Position numbers and translations under genes: made by a program
NCBI GenBank assembly: GCA_015680905.1
Contig: CM027383.1
Location: forward strand, 36,206,501-36,270,500
Direction of reading: 5' to 3'
Length of the DNA stretch: 64,000 bases
From: Coptis chinensis
Lineage: Eukaryota > Streptophyta > Magnoliopsida > Ranunculales > Ranunculaceae
Shown: positions 23,511 to 34,300 of the stretch, piece by piece
Position numbering within the stretch: the stretch's first letter is position 1
Layout of the letters: every line of letters begins with the position of its first letter
Notes under the pieces: model-generated
Told to the model about the DNA's origin: nothing
What the model saw: only the letters and a program-made list of their open reading frames with translations
Databases searched by the model: none

Positions 23511-23640
23511 TTTTAGGGTTTAGGGTTTTAGGTTTTGGACTTTTTTTTTTGGTAGGGAAGATTTATGTAATGGATGGGCTTTATATTGGAATGCCCGGCC
23601 CATGAATAATGGACCATGGGTTTATAAAATTGGGCTGGGC
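23511..23640 (-). promoter_or_regulatory. Telo-box and site II promoter module of WDR3
   Basis: A double telo-box lies at 23511-23538 (on the minus strand, AAACCCTAAACCCTAAAAC). It is followed upstream by site II-type TGGGCC/T motifs at 23575-23580, 23597-23602 and 23631-23640. In plants this combination marks promoters of ribosomal protein and ribosome-biogenesis genes and is bound by Myb-like and TCP factors. It sits 72-200 bp upstream of the WDR3 ATG, which fits the gene's predicted role. Confidence 0.85.
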
Positions 23641-23851
23641 TTGGATTTGACATGCATACAAAGACACCAACAACTCTCTCTCACTTGGCCGAGTTCCAAG
23701 TTCCAACTACAACGTGTTAACTTGTTCCCAACACGTTTTTACCATGCAAATCTCAAATCCATCTATAAACTCCCTTACTAGCTTCACCAAGTTTCATCAC
23801 TCGACACAATAATAATATAGTCCGTCCCTTCATTACCAACTCGACTCTAGA

Positions 23852-24238
23852 ATGGCTCGACTCTAGGTGCTGTTTTATTACTTCTACTAGCCTTGGCAGA
23901 GGCTTCAGTTGATGGGGAAGCAAACACTTACCAATCCGAGAGGTGCCGTAGGCAGCTCAGCCAGGATGGACTCATGCAGGCAGTACTTACAAACTTACAT
24001 GATATTGCGCAGAGGCGGAGGCAGAGAGCACAGTGGAAGAATGCAACAATGCTGCCAGGAATTAGAAGAAGTTAACCAAGAATGCAGGTGCGAGGCTTTA
24101 AGACAAATGATGCAACGCATGGAAGGTCGATATGAGGGCGAGCAACAGATGGAGGAGACTGTGAGGAGAGCACAGCGACTTCCCAGCATGTGCGAGATGG
24201 AGCCACAGTATTGCCAAATCCGTCAACGTGGATACTAG
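23852..24238 (+). pseudogene. 2S albumin pseudogene
   Basis: This copy aligns with the intact 2S albumins at 27598 and 54409 through promoter, coding region and 3' UTR but is broken. The ATG at 23852 is followed by TAG after four codons. It lacks 30 bases before GTTGATGGGGAAGC, and five bases are missing near 23960, shifting the frame. Downstream the second reading frame still encodes the eight-cysteine core (QQCCQELEEV, ECRCEAL, LPSMCEMEPQYC). The loss is therefore confined to the 5' half. It lies head to head with WDR3. Confidence 0.9.
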
Positions 24239-24333
24239 ATTAGGGGATGATCGAAACCTCTCAGTTTAATTAATAAAGTCGCCCAAGCTTGCTGTGCTCT
24301 TTCTGAGCTGACAAATACATGGTCGTGTGTTTT

Positions 24334-27056
24334 AAAGGATACAACTCCTCTAAACTGGACTCTTATTTTATTGGGGGATTTATAGGTTGAATTGGATCTT
24401 CAAGAAAAAATTAAAACGTGATAGTTGTATTGCAAAATACAAGGCTAATAATAATAGACAAGGGGTTTTAATTAGAGACAAAATTTATACTATTTTGAAA
24501 CCTTGCTCATGTAACTAGAATTTCTCCTATAGAATTCTAAAGACTCTAGTTGAGTAGTTGTGCGAAACTACAATACCAAGTAGTACCAGGTGATGAGCTG
24601 AAGGTATACAATTTAATTAAATATTTGTATGAGTTGATTCAAGCGCCTATAAATGGCATGAGCAATTCAACAACATATTAGTGCCGTATGGATGTCAAAC
24701 TATCGTTGTTGATAAAGATGTGTTCTTTCTTTAGAGTAAAGCAAGACATATATGTTAATCTTTCTTTGTTTAGATGATTTCATATCATGAGTGCTAGTAT
24801 TGAGAATGTATATGAGACAGAGAAATTCCTATTTGAAACACATAATAGACCGTCATTGGAAAAGATAGTTAATTATGTTGTTAAACTCATTTATGTAACT
24901 GTTATATTCAGGTTGTCAAGATGTTGACGTTTGAATATGGTTGAAGGCCACAACGCATCTTTAAACCGGACCGGGTCGGATGGTATAGGGGAATTTCGAG
25001 CACTGACGAAATTGAATGATTGGTGAATATAGAAATTATAACTCATGTTGGTCTCATTATGTTGTTTTCGCACTTAGTAGAAATATTTTCATTGAAATGG
25101 GTATTACGTTAGTAAGACCAACAACACTTCTTGTGGCGGATATCCATCTTATGAAAAATAATCTACTTGTGTTTTCTCATACTAAATATGTTAATATCAT
25201 TGGTAGCCTATTGTACTGATGGATTATATTTGTGAGACATGACATTGCCTACATTAATGGCATACTGAGTTGATAACCCATTGTTCTTAAAATGAACATT
25301 GGATGTATATTGTCAAATTATCCAAGTACTATAGTGGAACCATTGATTATGGACTTATATTTAGTAGTTTTCCATCATTGTTGAAAGGGTAATGTGTTAT
25401 AAGCTGGATCCAGTAATGTTTATGTGTTTACCCTTGGTGGAAATTGAGTGTCTTGGATATCATCCAAGCTAATCGCCTTAGAAAATGCATGTGATGATGT
25501 TGAGTAGGTTAGCAACCTCTTGGTAAATCTTCCTATTGGCTCTAAACAGTCTCCTAATGTGTATATGCTTTGCAACTGTCTCATTGCAATAGCCAAGACA
25601 TAAAGATATATGTGCAATGGGAAAAGAATACATATAAGTTTGAGATATAACTTAATCAAGCAAACTAGAGATTATGTTAGGTTGGACTTCGTTTGGCCAC
25701 ATGTCTGACCACACCACTTTTTGGAGGCAATTGGTTATACGTCGAGGGGGATGGGACTTATGCCCATATATAGGGTGACACTGAAGGCAACCCTACCTAT
25801 ATGATTGGAGATCCCATGAAGTAGGTTCAAAAGGAAAAACAAGTCACTTCGTCATCCTGCAGTACTATCGTCTTATTTATTTATGAGACGTCCCACCCTA
25901 TGGCGAGATGGTATTATAGTATACTTTGTATAACTAGAATTGCAATGAGTAAGGATGAGTTATTTTACTCTTATTGGAATCCATAGTTCATTTTATAATG
26001 ATATAGTGTATTTTAACTGCAATGTACACTTGATGGATATCCACCTACGTGAATGTAGAACTGGGTCGGTTCTTATGAGTATACGGGCAAGTACTCTAGA
26101 GCATTCATAGAACACAGGCAGTGCAAGGGCCAAAAAGCGCAACACCACATAACAGGCATATAATGAAATAGCAGTGTGGGTGCATGTGATCTATTTTACT
26201 ATAAGGGAATATTGGTTCAAAGATTTGTTAATCCACCACTTTCACGTATTATAAGACATGTTACCCTATGACTGGTTCAAGCCCGTAAAACACCAGTATC
26301 TTATGCATTATTTTTTTGATTCTCTCTGGCATTTCGTTAATCCATTTCTTTTGTAATATCCTATTCCAAAATAGTGGGGGACTATTAATATTTTGAAATA
26401 GTGGGGGATTGTTGGAATCTCTTGTGTATTTCTAAATACTAGTGTGTGTGTGTGTGTGTGCAAAGTGGAGGAGATTAACAAAGGGTGTTCTCTCCACTTT
26501 AGTGCATAGTAGATAGTCCCACATTGGTTATCCACCACATCAGGTAGGGTTCGGGCTTGGGCTTGGGCTTGGGCTTACTGTTGTGGGTGGTGGTTTGACC
26601 AATTGCCTAAACTTGTTTTGTTTTTTTCTTGAGCAACAAGTTTGTTCTATTAGGAGTTGGTCTCTCTCCCTTATCTGTTTAGGAGACCAACCTAACCTCT
26701 ATAAATAGGATTGTGAGTCCATAGAGGGAATGGACTTCAACATAAACCAATTTCAGAGAAACAGAAACTTGGACCTGTCTTATTCTTCTTCTCTTCTTCC
26801 TGTAGACGCCAGAGAGAGTTATATTGTTGTTCTAGAGAGTAGTTTGTTTTAGTGCAAAATCAAGCTCATCAGAAACCATTGAATCCTGTGAGGAAGACGC
26901 CATCGCCTTTTCCGCACCAATTTGGAAGGGCGAAAATCTTTCTTTAAGAGACTGACCCTAATCTGCGTCTTGGTTGTTCCCATTATTCTTGTCCTTGTCT
27001 CATCGCTTCTTCTTCGCTTCTACTCTAGTTATTGTTTACATACAACTATTCTAACA
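24334..27056 (+). mobile_element. Truncated Ty1-copia element, 3' part with LTR
   Basis: The left 2 kb encodes a decayed copia reverse transcriptase: a LIKYLYELIQAP-like match to the family pattern, then VNIIGSLLY and RHDIAY, with many stops. A purine tract (AGTGGGGGAT) precedes the LTR at 26410-27056, which starts TGTTGGAAT and ends TTCTAACA. The bases after the LTR are CTGTT, the same target duplication as the full-length copy at 48235-53867. Hence this is a truncated duplicate of that insertion, not an independent one. Confidence 0.9.
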
Positions 27057-27439
27057 CTGTTTTGCTCTGAAGAACATATATAGTAGCTAATTAACTCCAA
27101 TAATTTCCTCAAATGCGAAAAGGTTACGATCTGCACTTCAGCCCAGAGCAATGTGTTGTTTTGTAGCAGGCTTGATGGAAATCCACTTGTGTTACCGATC
27201 ACCACAACCGCAACAAATAAATGCAAGGAATTAGAAAAACATTGCTTTTATCCGCTGGATCAAACTTGATTGCATACTATAACAAAACCAAAATCAGTTA
27301 ATCGAAGTATTTCCATTACCATGTACGGCGTAGTAGTAAAGATTAATTCTACATGCGGACAAAGACACAAACTACAGCTAAGACAAACAAAATCAGCCAC
27401 GCATTCAACCAAATTTGATGCTCTCTGAGTCTCTAACTA

Positions 27440-27507
27440 CAGCTAAGACGTGTTATCTTCTTCCCAACACGTACTTCTCATTCAAACCTCGGAACCTACT
27501 ATAAATT
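27440..27507 (+). promoter_or_regulatory. 2S albumin promoter with TATA box
   Basis: TATAAATT at 27500-27507 lies about 90 bp before the ATG. Two ACGT cores (GACGTGTT and ACACGTAC) lie 30-50 bp further upstream, a usual arrangement for bZIP-regulated seed genes. The same layout occurs before the copy at 54409. Confidence 0.65.
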
Positions 27508-27597
27508 CCCCTCAGCTCCTTCTCCAATTTTCAACATTCAACACAATCTACCCCGTCCATCAAAATATTCTTGCTTGCATACCCACTTCAATCTAGA

Positions 27598-28026
27598 ATG
27601 GCTAGTCTCAGAATCGTAAGTGTTGTTTTGCTAGTTCTACTAGCCTTAGCAGAGGCTTCGGTTCACAGAACGACCATCACCCTGGCTTCAGTTGATGGGG
27701 AAGCAAACACTTACCAATCCGAGAGGTGCCATAGGCAGCTCAGCCAGATGAGGATGGACTCATGCAGGCAATACCTACAACCCTACATGATATTGCGCAG
27801 AGGCGGAGGCAGAGTGCACAGTGGAAGAATGCAACAATGCTGCCAGGAATTAGAAGAAGTTAACCAAGAATGCAGGTGCGAGGCTTTAAGACAAATGATG
27901 CAACGCATGGAAGGTCGATATGAGGGCGAGCAACAGATGGAGGAGACTGTGAAGAGAGCACAGCGACTTCCCAGCATGTGCGAGATGGAGCCACAGTATT
28001 GCCAAATCCGTCAACGTGGATACTAG
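27598..28026 (+). CDS. 2S albumin seed storage protein, copy 1
   Basis: 142 residues. The first ~20 are a hydrophobic signal peptide (MASLRIVSVVLLVLLALAEA). The mature region has the eight-cysteine pattern of 2S albumins: ERC, DSC, QQCC, ECRC, SMC and QYC. The protein is rich in methionine, glutamine and arginine. 2S albumins enter the secretory pathway, are cut into small and large chains joined by disulfides, and are stored in seed vacuoles as nitrogen and sulfur reserves. The start at 27598 is chosen over the upstream in-frame ATG at 27571 because it begins the signal peptide. A polyadenylation signal AATAAA lies at 28060. No introns. The predicted protein is identical to that of the copy at 54409. 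Confidence 0.95.
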   Translation: MASLRIVSVVLLVLLALAEASVHRTTITLASVDGEANTYQSERCHRQLSQMRMDSCRQYLQPYMILRRGGGRVHSGRMQQCCQELEEVNQECRCEALRQMMQRMEGRYEGEQQMEETVKRAQRLPSMCEMEPQYCQIRQRGY

Positions 28027-28381
28027 ATTAGGGGATGATCGAAACCTCTCAGTTTAATTAATAAAGTCGCCCAATCTTGCTGTGCTCTTTCTGAGCTGAC
28101 AAATACATGGTCGTGTGTTTTGTTGGCTTCGTTAATAAATATAAATAAAGTGAGGTGATGAGTGTTAAGTTTTTGAACATACTAGTTTAATCATTGCTTA
28201 ACAAAACCAGCAATAACCAGTTTAATCATTGGAATTAAACCTGAACTTTTTATTGAGAACTCATATCAAGTTCATTACAACCAATTAGTAATAATCTAAA
28301 CTTCAATTCCTTCTCTGGGAAAAAGAAAAAAATATCAGTATAATTACAAAGAAAAAAGATAAAATAACAAGCATAAAACTA

Positions 28382-28757
28382 AACGAACACCATCTTTTGG
28401 GCAACTTGACTGCGATGTACTGTTATCCATATAGACAAGGCTATTGAAATGAGCCAATTTCTTCCCCCAATTAGATAAACAAATTACACTTCGCGCTTGA
28501 GACTCTAATTCACTTAGGCAAATTCTGAACAACCATGAACCATAGTATAGTCAGAGTCGGAGCTGCAATGTAAGCACAAGAATCATAATACATCTCATAT
28601 TTCTTTTGGTAAAGTTTAGTCCATATCGGTATCTTTACGTCTTCTAAAATCCAGATGATGTAACAATGGTAATCAAGAGAACCAAATATGAGATACAACG
28701 ATCCCCCAGCTACCATTAACTTATTTAAACTCATTGAATACAAATCAAACTCATACG
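28382..28757 (-). pseudogene. F-box protein fragment (associated-domain C-terminus)
   Basis: On the minus strand, frames read GGSLYLIFGSLDYHCYIIWI then LEDVKIPIWTKLYQ, and after a frameshift LSNWGKKLAHFNSLVYMD. The spacing of IWIL-ED-WTKLY and the final HFNSLVYMDN resembles the C-terminal F-box-associated region of plant F-box proteins. No F-box is present. The fragment is cut off at its 5' side exactly where the truncated Athila LTR starts. Confidence 0.5.
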
Positions 28758-29861
28758 AAACATCTGTCGAAGCCAACTGCAGCTGAAGAGCCCATTTTGG
28801 ACTAAAGGAATTGGGTTTTGGGCCTGATTCTCTGGCCCAAAACATGGCTCCAAGCCCATGTACGATTTTTGGATCTGAAAGTATAAAAACAAAAGCTTAG
28901 CTCTTTGTTAATGGTAGATAGTTAGACCTAGATTAGAATTAGATTAGTTAGCATCCATTAATGAGTTTTAGAACTTAGTTTTAGAATTTCATTTCTTGTT
29001 TTAGATTAATTTCTTGAATCATTGAATATCATTCATTAGATAAATAAAATAGTTATTATTCTTGTCATTTCGATCTTTGTTATTTCAATCTATTAGATAT
29101 AGTTTTAATTATTGTTGGTTACCATTTCTTAGTTGTTAATTAGATTTTAATTATTGTTTAATTTAGATTAGTAAATTTCGAATCTTGATATTATGTTTAG
29201 TTTAGATTCATATGGAAATGATTGCGGAATGATTCTCGGCTAAACCTCCATTAGAGGGTGTTGAGAAGCCTTAATGAAAGCTTGATTCCGATTATCGTAG
29301 AGTCGTCGTAATTTCTATTCCACTCTAAAAACGATTAGTTCGCCATGAGAATGAGTTTAATCGTTCACATGCTAGTTATGAATTGGTAGAAATGTCATGT
29401 GTAATTAGGGATTAGGAAGAACCAATTGTTAGCGTGGCGATTCATTCGATTACTTACGATTAATTCGTTAGTGAGTTAAGTTGAGTTAAGGTGGAATCAA
29501 TCCCCCCTAATTCCGTATTATAGAATCAACGTAGTATTTCTGTAGTTGAATCAATTATAGTTTGTATCTTGTGGGTAGTTGCATCGTAGTATAATTCCCC
29601 CTCGTAAAACTCTCATTAGACTTAAGACGATTAATTAGACTAGGAAACATTCCCTGCTAGAGAACTAGGAGTGGAACGAATTTGTTACTCCACTCTATTT
29701 CGATATAATTGAGAGTAGAAAACTTTGATAAACATAGGCTCATCGAGACACGTTGAAAGTTTTAGTTTACTTACGTTTTGAGTTCATCGTTCATTTCGTA
29801 GGTAAACTATTCATTTTATGTTTTAACAAAATAAAACCACAAATCATTTTATGTTTTATCA
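28758..29861 (+). mobile_element. Athila-type element A: truncated 5' LTR
   Basis: Homologous to the 3' 1.1 kb of the LTR at 35757-37277 but missing about the first 415 bp. Similarity begins at AAACATCTGTCG and ends TTTTATCA at 29861. It is followed directly by a primer-binding site. Confidence 0.92.
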
Positions 29862-29863
29862 AA

Positions 29864-29878
29864 TGGCGCCGCTGCCAT
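29864..29878 (+). other. Primer-binding site of element A
   Basis: TGGCGCCGCTGCC lies two bases after the LTR end. This closely resembles the TGGCGCCGTTGCC primer-binding sites of Athila/Tat Ty3 elements. Element B has lost this site. Confidence 0.85.
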
Positions 29879-30504
29879 CTTAGTTTCACTTTAGCATTGT
29901 TTTCATAGTATAATTAGTCATTTTTAAGTCCCATTTCACCCACCCACCCTTGTTTGATTCATACCGTGGTTGTTCGTTTCAAAGATTGAAAAGTTCCGCG
30001 AAAAATTACCGCGACCGACAAAGCGGCCGAAGCACTGCTTCAAACGCCTGAACCTTGAGCCCCCCCATACATACCGAAGCGACTCGCTAAGTTCTTGGAA
30101 CACGGAGCGACCATCACGCTTAAAGCGAAGCGCCCACTCTAAGCTGAAATTTGCGGGATTTCCACGTGTTTGTTTCAATTTTGATTTTTAAGTTTTTAGT
30201 GTTTTAACTTGTTATATACACCGAACACGCGTAAACAAGACGCTATTTATAAGCGAAGCAAGGACGCAATCATGTATTCCTTTCTTCCACACCTCGCATC
30301 TCCAGTTAGAGGTTTCTATTAGTATATCAGAATTGTTTGGAGTGTTGCATGTTTAGTTAAGTTCGACTTAGTCTTGCATGAGATTAAGGTCTGGTCGAAG
30401 AAAAACCAACTAACGTAATTACACGGCTACGTCAACAAACAAGTCTATCTAGTTTCCCACCCACTACACCTCTAGCTACTATTTCACACACACCACCTGA
30501 TATT
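29879..30504 (+). other. Element A leader
   Basis: The untranslated leader between primer-binding site and gag. A few short ORFs are present on both strands; none is recognised. Confidence 0.5.
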
Positions 30505-32160
30505 ATGGCTGAAGAAAGAGAGACTCCTCTCTCTGACTTTTATAAAGCCTTGAGCGATAGCCCTAAATCTTGCATCGTTCTAGCAAACCCAGTGGGGGAT
30601 TTCCGCATCCCCCCAAATATATTTAATTTGTTATCCGTTTTCATGGTTTAGACCATGAAAACCTTATCGGCTATCGTAGGATTGAACAAGTCCTTACAAC
30701 ATTCCACCATCCTACGGTTCTTTGGAACAAATTAAATTGAGGGTATTCCCTTTCACCTTAGGCGATAAAGCGGCGTCTTGGTTAACGCCCAAAGCGCTTT
30801 AATTCGTGGACTCGTGGGCCAAACTTGTTCAAATTGTTTATGGAACATTTTACCCACCCCTAAAGGCGGATGAAATGCTTTCCAAGATTCACTTCTTTCG
30901 GCGAGAATCCTCATGAATCATTTTCGAGGCTTGGAATCGTTTCACCGATCTCCTTATAGAGTGTCCACACCATCACCTAGCAAAAGACACGTTAGTTAGG
31001 TGCCTTGTTCAAAGGACTTCTACACCACCATAAAGAAGTCCTAGACATAATGAATGGGGTAGTTTCCTAAGTAAAGGAGTCTCGGAGGCATATAAATTTT
31101 TGGAAGATCGGACTAAGTGTAATAATAATTGGGGGTAGTGACGATTACTCCCGCTCCGCTAGTTCTTCTTCAACAGCTAAAGGCTACTAGTATGTTTGAG
31201 GTTAAATCGGACCACGAGCTTAAAACTCTAATTGAATCCCTCACAAAAAGGTAGAGGCCATTTCATACAACAAAAGCCTATCCCCGTCATGAATGTAAAT
31301 TCAAATCCATGTAGTTTCTTTTTTGAGTCCCGAGCATCCCGACTCCCACCCATCCCTATAGCCTATGAACATTCTTGTTCCATTAATAGTGAACCTAACG
31401 CCCCTTGGAGATAAAATCCTAACTTCGGTTGGAGAAATAACCAACAAGTCACACCTACAGGGTACAATAATCAATATGTTAGGCCAACACACAGTTATAA
31501 CCAAGCTCTACCACAACAAGGACAGGATCAGGGTAATTATAATAATTATAACAACCAAGCGCAACCTCGACAAGGTCAAGCACAAGGTCAATGTAGTTAT
31601 AATAATTATAATGCTAATAGAGGTATCGTTCCGGTAAATAATAACTATCACAATCCGCCCATAAATAATCAACGCGAGATAGTTCCAGTCCACCACCCGC
31701 GTGACTCTTGCACCCACACAACCGGATCGTCTTGACACCTTCATACAAGTGAGCTAACAACTTTTCCAAACCATGGATCAATCTAACCAACACATTCTAC
31801 AATCCGTTAATAATTTAAACCAACAGGTTAGCCCAAGAGAAAGCCCAACCAAAAGGCGTGTTTCGAGCCGCCGGCGATACCCAACCCTAGAACGAAGAAC
31901 CACGCCTTTGAGGTAAACGGTAATACTAGTATGGAAACTACAACCGTAGGTGAGCTAAATGCCATCACCACTCTCCGCTCGAAGAGTGGTTGATAACAAA
32001 GTAACTATGCCTATAGTTACCCTATCGATATTCTTACACCGGATATCGAACTAGATACCGAAATAAAACTGAAGAACCTACCACCGTAGAGGTACCGGTA
32101 AAACCACAACCTAAGAAACGAAAAAGCCAAGGTTACACATCAAGTCGAGCCATACGCTAA
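30505..32160 (+). pseudogene. gag: Element A gag, frameshifted
   Basis: The start MAEERETPLSDFYKAL is followed by a decayed version of the capsid region found intact in element B (37280-37693). Further on come a degenerate poly-N/Q/Y region and the end of gag with a damaged TLRSG-like motif. Numerous stops and indels mean it cannot make Gag. Its value is that it preserves the 5' end of gag that element B lacks. Confidence 0.85.
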
Positions 32161-32196
32161 ATATAGAGCGAAACCACCGTTCCCTCGAAATTAGCC

Positions 32197-32790
32197 ATGC
32201 TAACCGGGGATACTAACTTTGAGGAGATTAGGAACGTTTTCAAAAATCTAACGATAAACCTTCCTTTTCTCGAAGCTATCAAAAGCTACCTAACCACGCT
32301 AAGTTTCTTAAGGAGTTGTGCATCGGCTGGCGTAAGACCAACATACCTAAAGACGCCTTTTAACCGAACAGTTCCCAACTTTATCCGAAAATAATGGAAT
32401 TGTTAAGTACAAGGACCACGGTCGCCCCATCTTGTCTAAATGCACCTTAGGAGATTCTCACACGACGACCGTGCTACTAGACCTGGGGGCTAGTGTTAAC
32501 TTACTCCCGTTTTATTTGTATAAACAAATAGGTCTAGAAGAGATGCAACCTACTAAAATGACATTGCAATTAGCTGATCGGTCTATTAAGTATCCTAAGG
32601 GTGTGGTGGAAAACGTGCTGGTTAAAGTCCAAAATTTTTACTACCTAGCCGACTTCGTTATCCTCGACACAGAAGTCACTAACGACTGCACCTATCATTT
32701 TAGGGCGTCCCTTCTTGGCTACTGCCAACGCGCTCATAAACTGCCACGATGGTTCGATGTCCTTGTCCTTTGGCCATCTTTCTGTTGAGG
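32197..32790 (+). pseudogene. Element A aspartic protease, broken
   Basis: The region starts MLTGDTNFEEIRNVFKN, breaks, and resumes at 32432 with the retropepsin-like core LLDLGASVNLLPFYLYKQ and LQLADRSIKYPKG. The D-L-G-A-S variant of the catalytic motif is usual for Athila. Frameshifts occur near 32280-32400 and 32690. The downstream frame (32715-33533) picks up the final ATANALINCHDGSMS part. Confidence 0.88.
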
Positions 32791-33533
32791 TAAATGTTTT
32801 CAAAACGAGGACACAGTATCCCGATTCATCTACAAATGGCGAGGTTAGCATGATCGAGAGCTTAGCTCAAGATTACTTCAAAAACATGTTTCCGGAGAAA
32901 CAGATTAACAAATTCCTTTCCTTTGGAAATTCCGACTTTAACAATGACTCCCTAGTAGTAGACGAAATCGAAGAAGAATTCCTGCAACTATTTTGCACCG
33001 CTTCTTTACCACTTCGCGAGTCCCCCCTTGCCAACAACCATTCATCCCTTGATGCTATGACGGAAGATGAATTTTTCAATCTCTATCCCAGTGATCCTTT
33101 TGACCCACCTATTGAGGAATGTCTTGCATATATCAAGATTTCTGATGATATGGACTTGAGAGCCCTAGCTGAGAATCATTCACCTTCCATCACCAATATT
33201 CCCCACCCTCCACCTTTTCAAAGGAACCTCGAGTTTGCACTCGATCATTTAATTTCTCCTGTGCTTCATGATTTTTTAAATCCACCTAGTAAACAAATAC
33301 TTCCCAAGGATAAACCACTTGACACCTTCATTTTCAGACTTGAGACAGTCCCTAACTACACCATGAATGAGTTTTGTGCTAAACCCACATCCTCATTTTT
33401 TCCATGCTTTCCCTCTAAAACTTATCCCAATCCACCATATTTTCCACAACCATTCACTTTTCCACACTTATTCACTAGGACACCCTCTCGTTCAAAGATG
33501 AAATATAAGGTGCATGCTTCGGTTATGTTATAG
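32715..33533 (+). CDS. Element A post-protease ORF (proline- and acid-rich)
   Basis: 272 codons. The first ~40 residues are the tail of the protease (ATANALINC through SVEVNVF). The rest is unlike any pol domain: an acidic central part (DEIEEEFLQLFC), then LEFALDHLISPVLHDFLNPP, and a C-terminal stretch rich in Pro, Phe and Ser (SSFFPCFPS). Element B encodes a homologue at 39434-40090. No reverse transcriptase follows. The function is unknown. It may be a structural or accessory protein of the element. Confidence 0.6.
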   Translation: MATANALINCHDGSMSLSFGHLSVEVNVFKTRTQYPDSSTNGEVSMIESLAQDYFKNMFPEKQINKFLSFGNSDFNNDSLVVDEIEEEFLQLFCTASLPLRESPLANNHSSLDAMTEDEFFNLYPSDPFDPPIEECLAYIKISDDMDLRALAENHSPSITNIPHPPPFQRNLEFALDHLISPVLHDFLNPPSKQILPKDKPLDTFIFRLETVPNYTMNEFCAKPTSSFFPCFPSKTYPNPPYFPQPFTFPHLFTRTPSRSKMKYKVHASVML

Positions 33534-34300
33534 GTCTATCCGACTTCGCTTTCATTCCACTAGGTTACGTCGTAGGAAATCTTGGTGCTTGATTGTGTTT
33601 GGATATGTTTTCTGTGATATTTATTTATGGAACGATCCACAACTATTTCGGTTGTTGATATATGATAAACTGCATATTCATACATATGTTTAGATAAGTC
33701 TAGGGAATCGACTTTAAAAGACCCAAGTTTTCGTAATAATACCAACTTTCTGGAATATAGGCCAAACAAAAATTTCAAACTTAAAAAGAGTTTTCCAATT
33801 TTGTTTGGGGGTGGCGTATTTTGGTATTCATTTCAAATCATGTTACCACCCTAAGCCTGTCATGTTTCCAGTAGAGTTTGTGTTAGTTAGTAACGCACCC
33901 GGTTTAATTGTGCTTCATATTATCATATCATCTTTACAATATTTTTACATTCACAGTGCGCCAATTTTTGCCACGTTTCTATGGTAAATTCTTTTCCTTA
34001 TCTCTTTACACTTTGAGGACAAATCGCTCGATTGTTTGGGGTGGGATAGAAACATTTGCAAAAATTAGACACTTTTAGGATGTAAATTACACTTTTATTT
34101 ATAAAATGTTAAAAATTATAAAAATTAGTTAGTTACATAATTTAATTGTGCTATTGAATTGTTTCATGAACCCCTTCTCCCAAATTGTTTGGGGTGGTAT
34201 AGAAACACGATGTAAATGTTAAGCACATATTAGGTTGTATATTACGTATTATTTGTCTTAAAAATAATAAAAATAAAAATAAAAATAAAAATAAAAAGTT
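33534..34300 (+). other. Element A spacer with three TTTGGGG modules
   Basis: Non-coding DNA with TTTGTTTGGGGGTGGCG at about 33800, TGAGGACAAATCG then TTTGGGGTGGGA at 34017-34045, and TTGTTTGGGGTGGTAT at about 34185. Similar motifs occur after each ORF of element B, so this stretch looks like the collapsed remains of two lost ORF blocks. Confidence 0.65.

Larger units (their letters stand above)
24334..28381. repeat. Segmental duplication, copy 1 (4.05 kb)
   Basis: This segment is near-identical to 51153-55192. It contains the 3' part of a Ty1-copia element, its 3' LTR and an intact 2S albumin with flanks. It starts with AAAGGATACAACTCCTC straight after the flank of the albumin pseudogene and ends at AGCATAAAACTA. 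Only scattered substitutions and indels separate the copies, apart from one patch inside the LTR. Confidence 0.95.

Noticed and set aside
27571..27597. Upstream in-frame ATG of the 2S albumin
   Set aside because: It would add nine polar residues before a perfect signal peptide; the ATG at 27598 fits the family.
27783..27977. Antisense ORFs inside the 2S albumin genes (also 23995-24189 and 54594-54788)
   Set aside because: They are the exact reverse of the eight-cysteine coding region and owe their openness to its codon use.
31301..31744. Ile-rich ORFs on both strands in element A, and 38009-38224 in element B
   Set aside because: They arise from the AAT/TAT-rich degenerate part of gag that encodes Asn/Tyr repeats.
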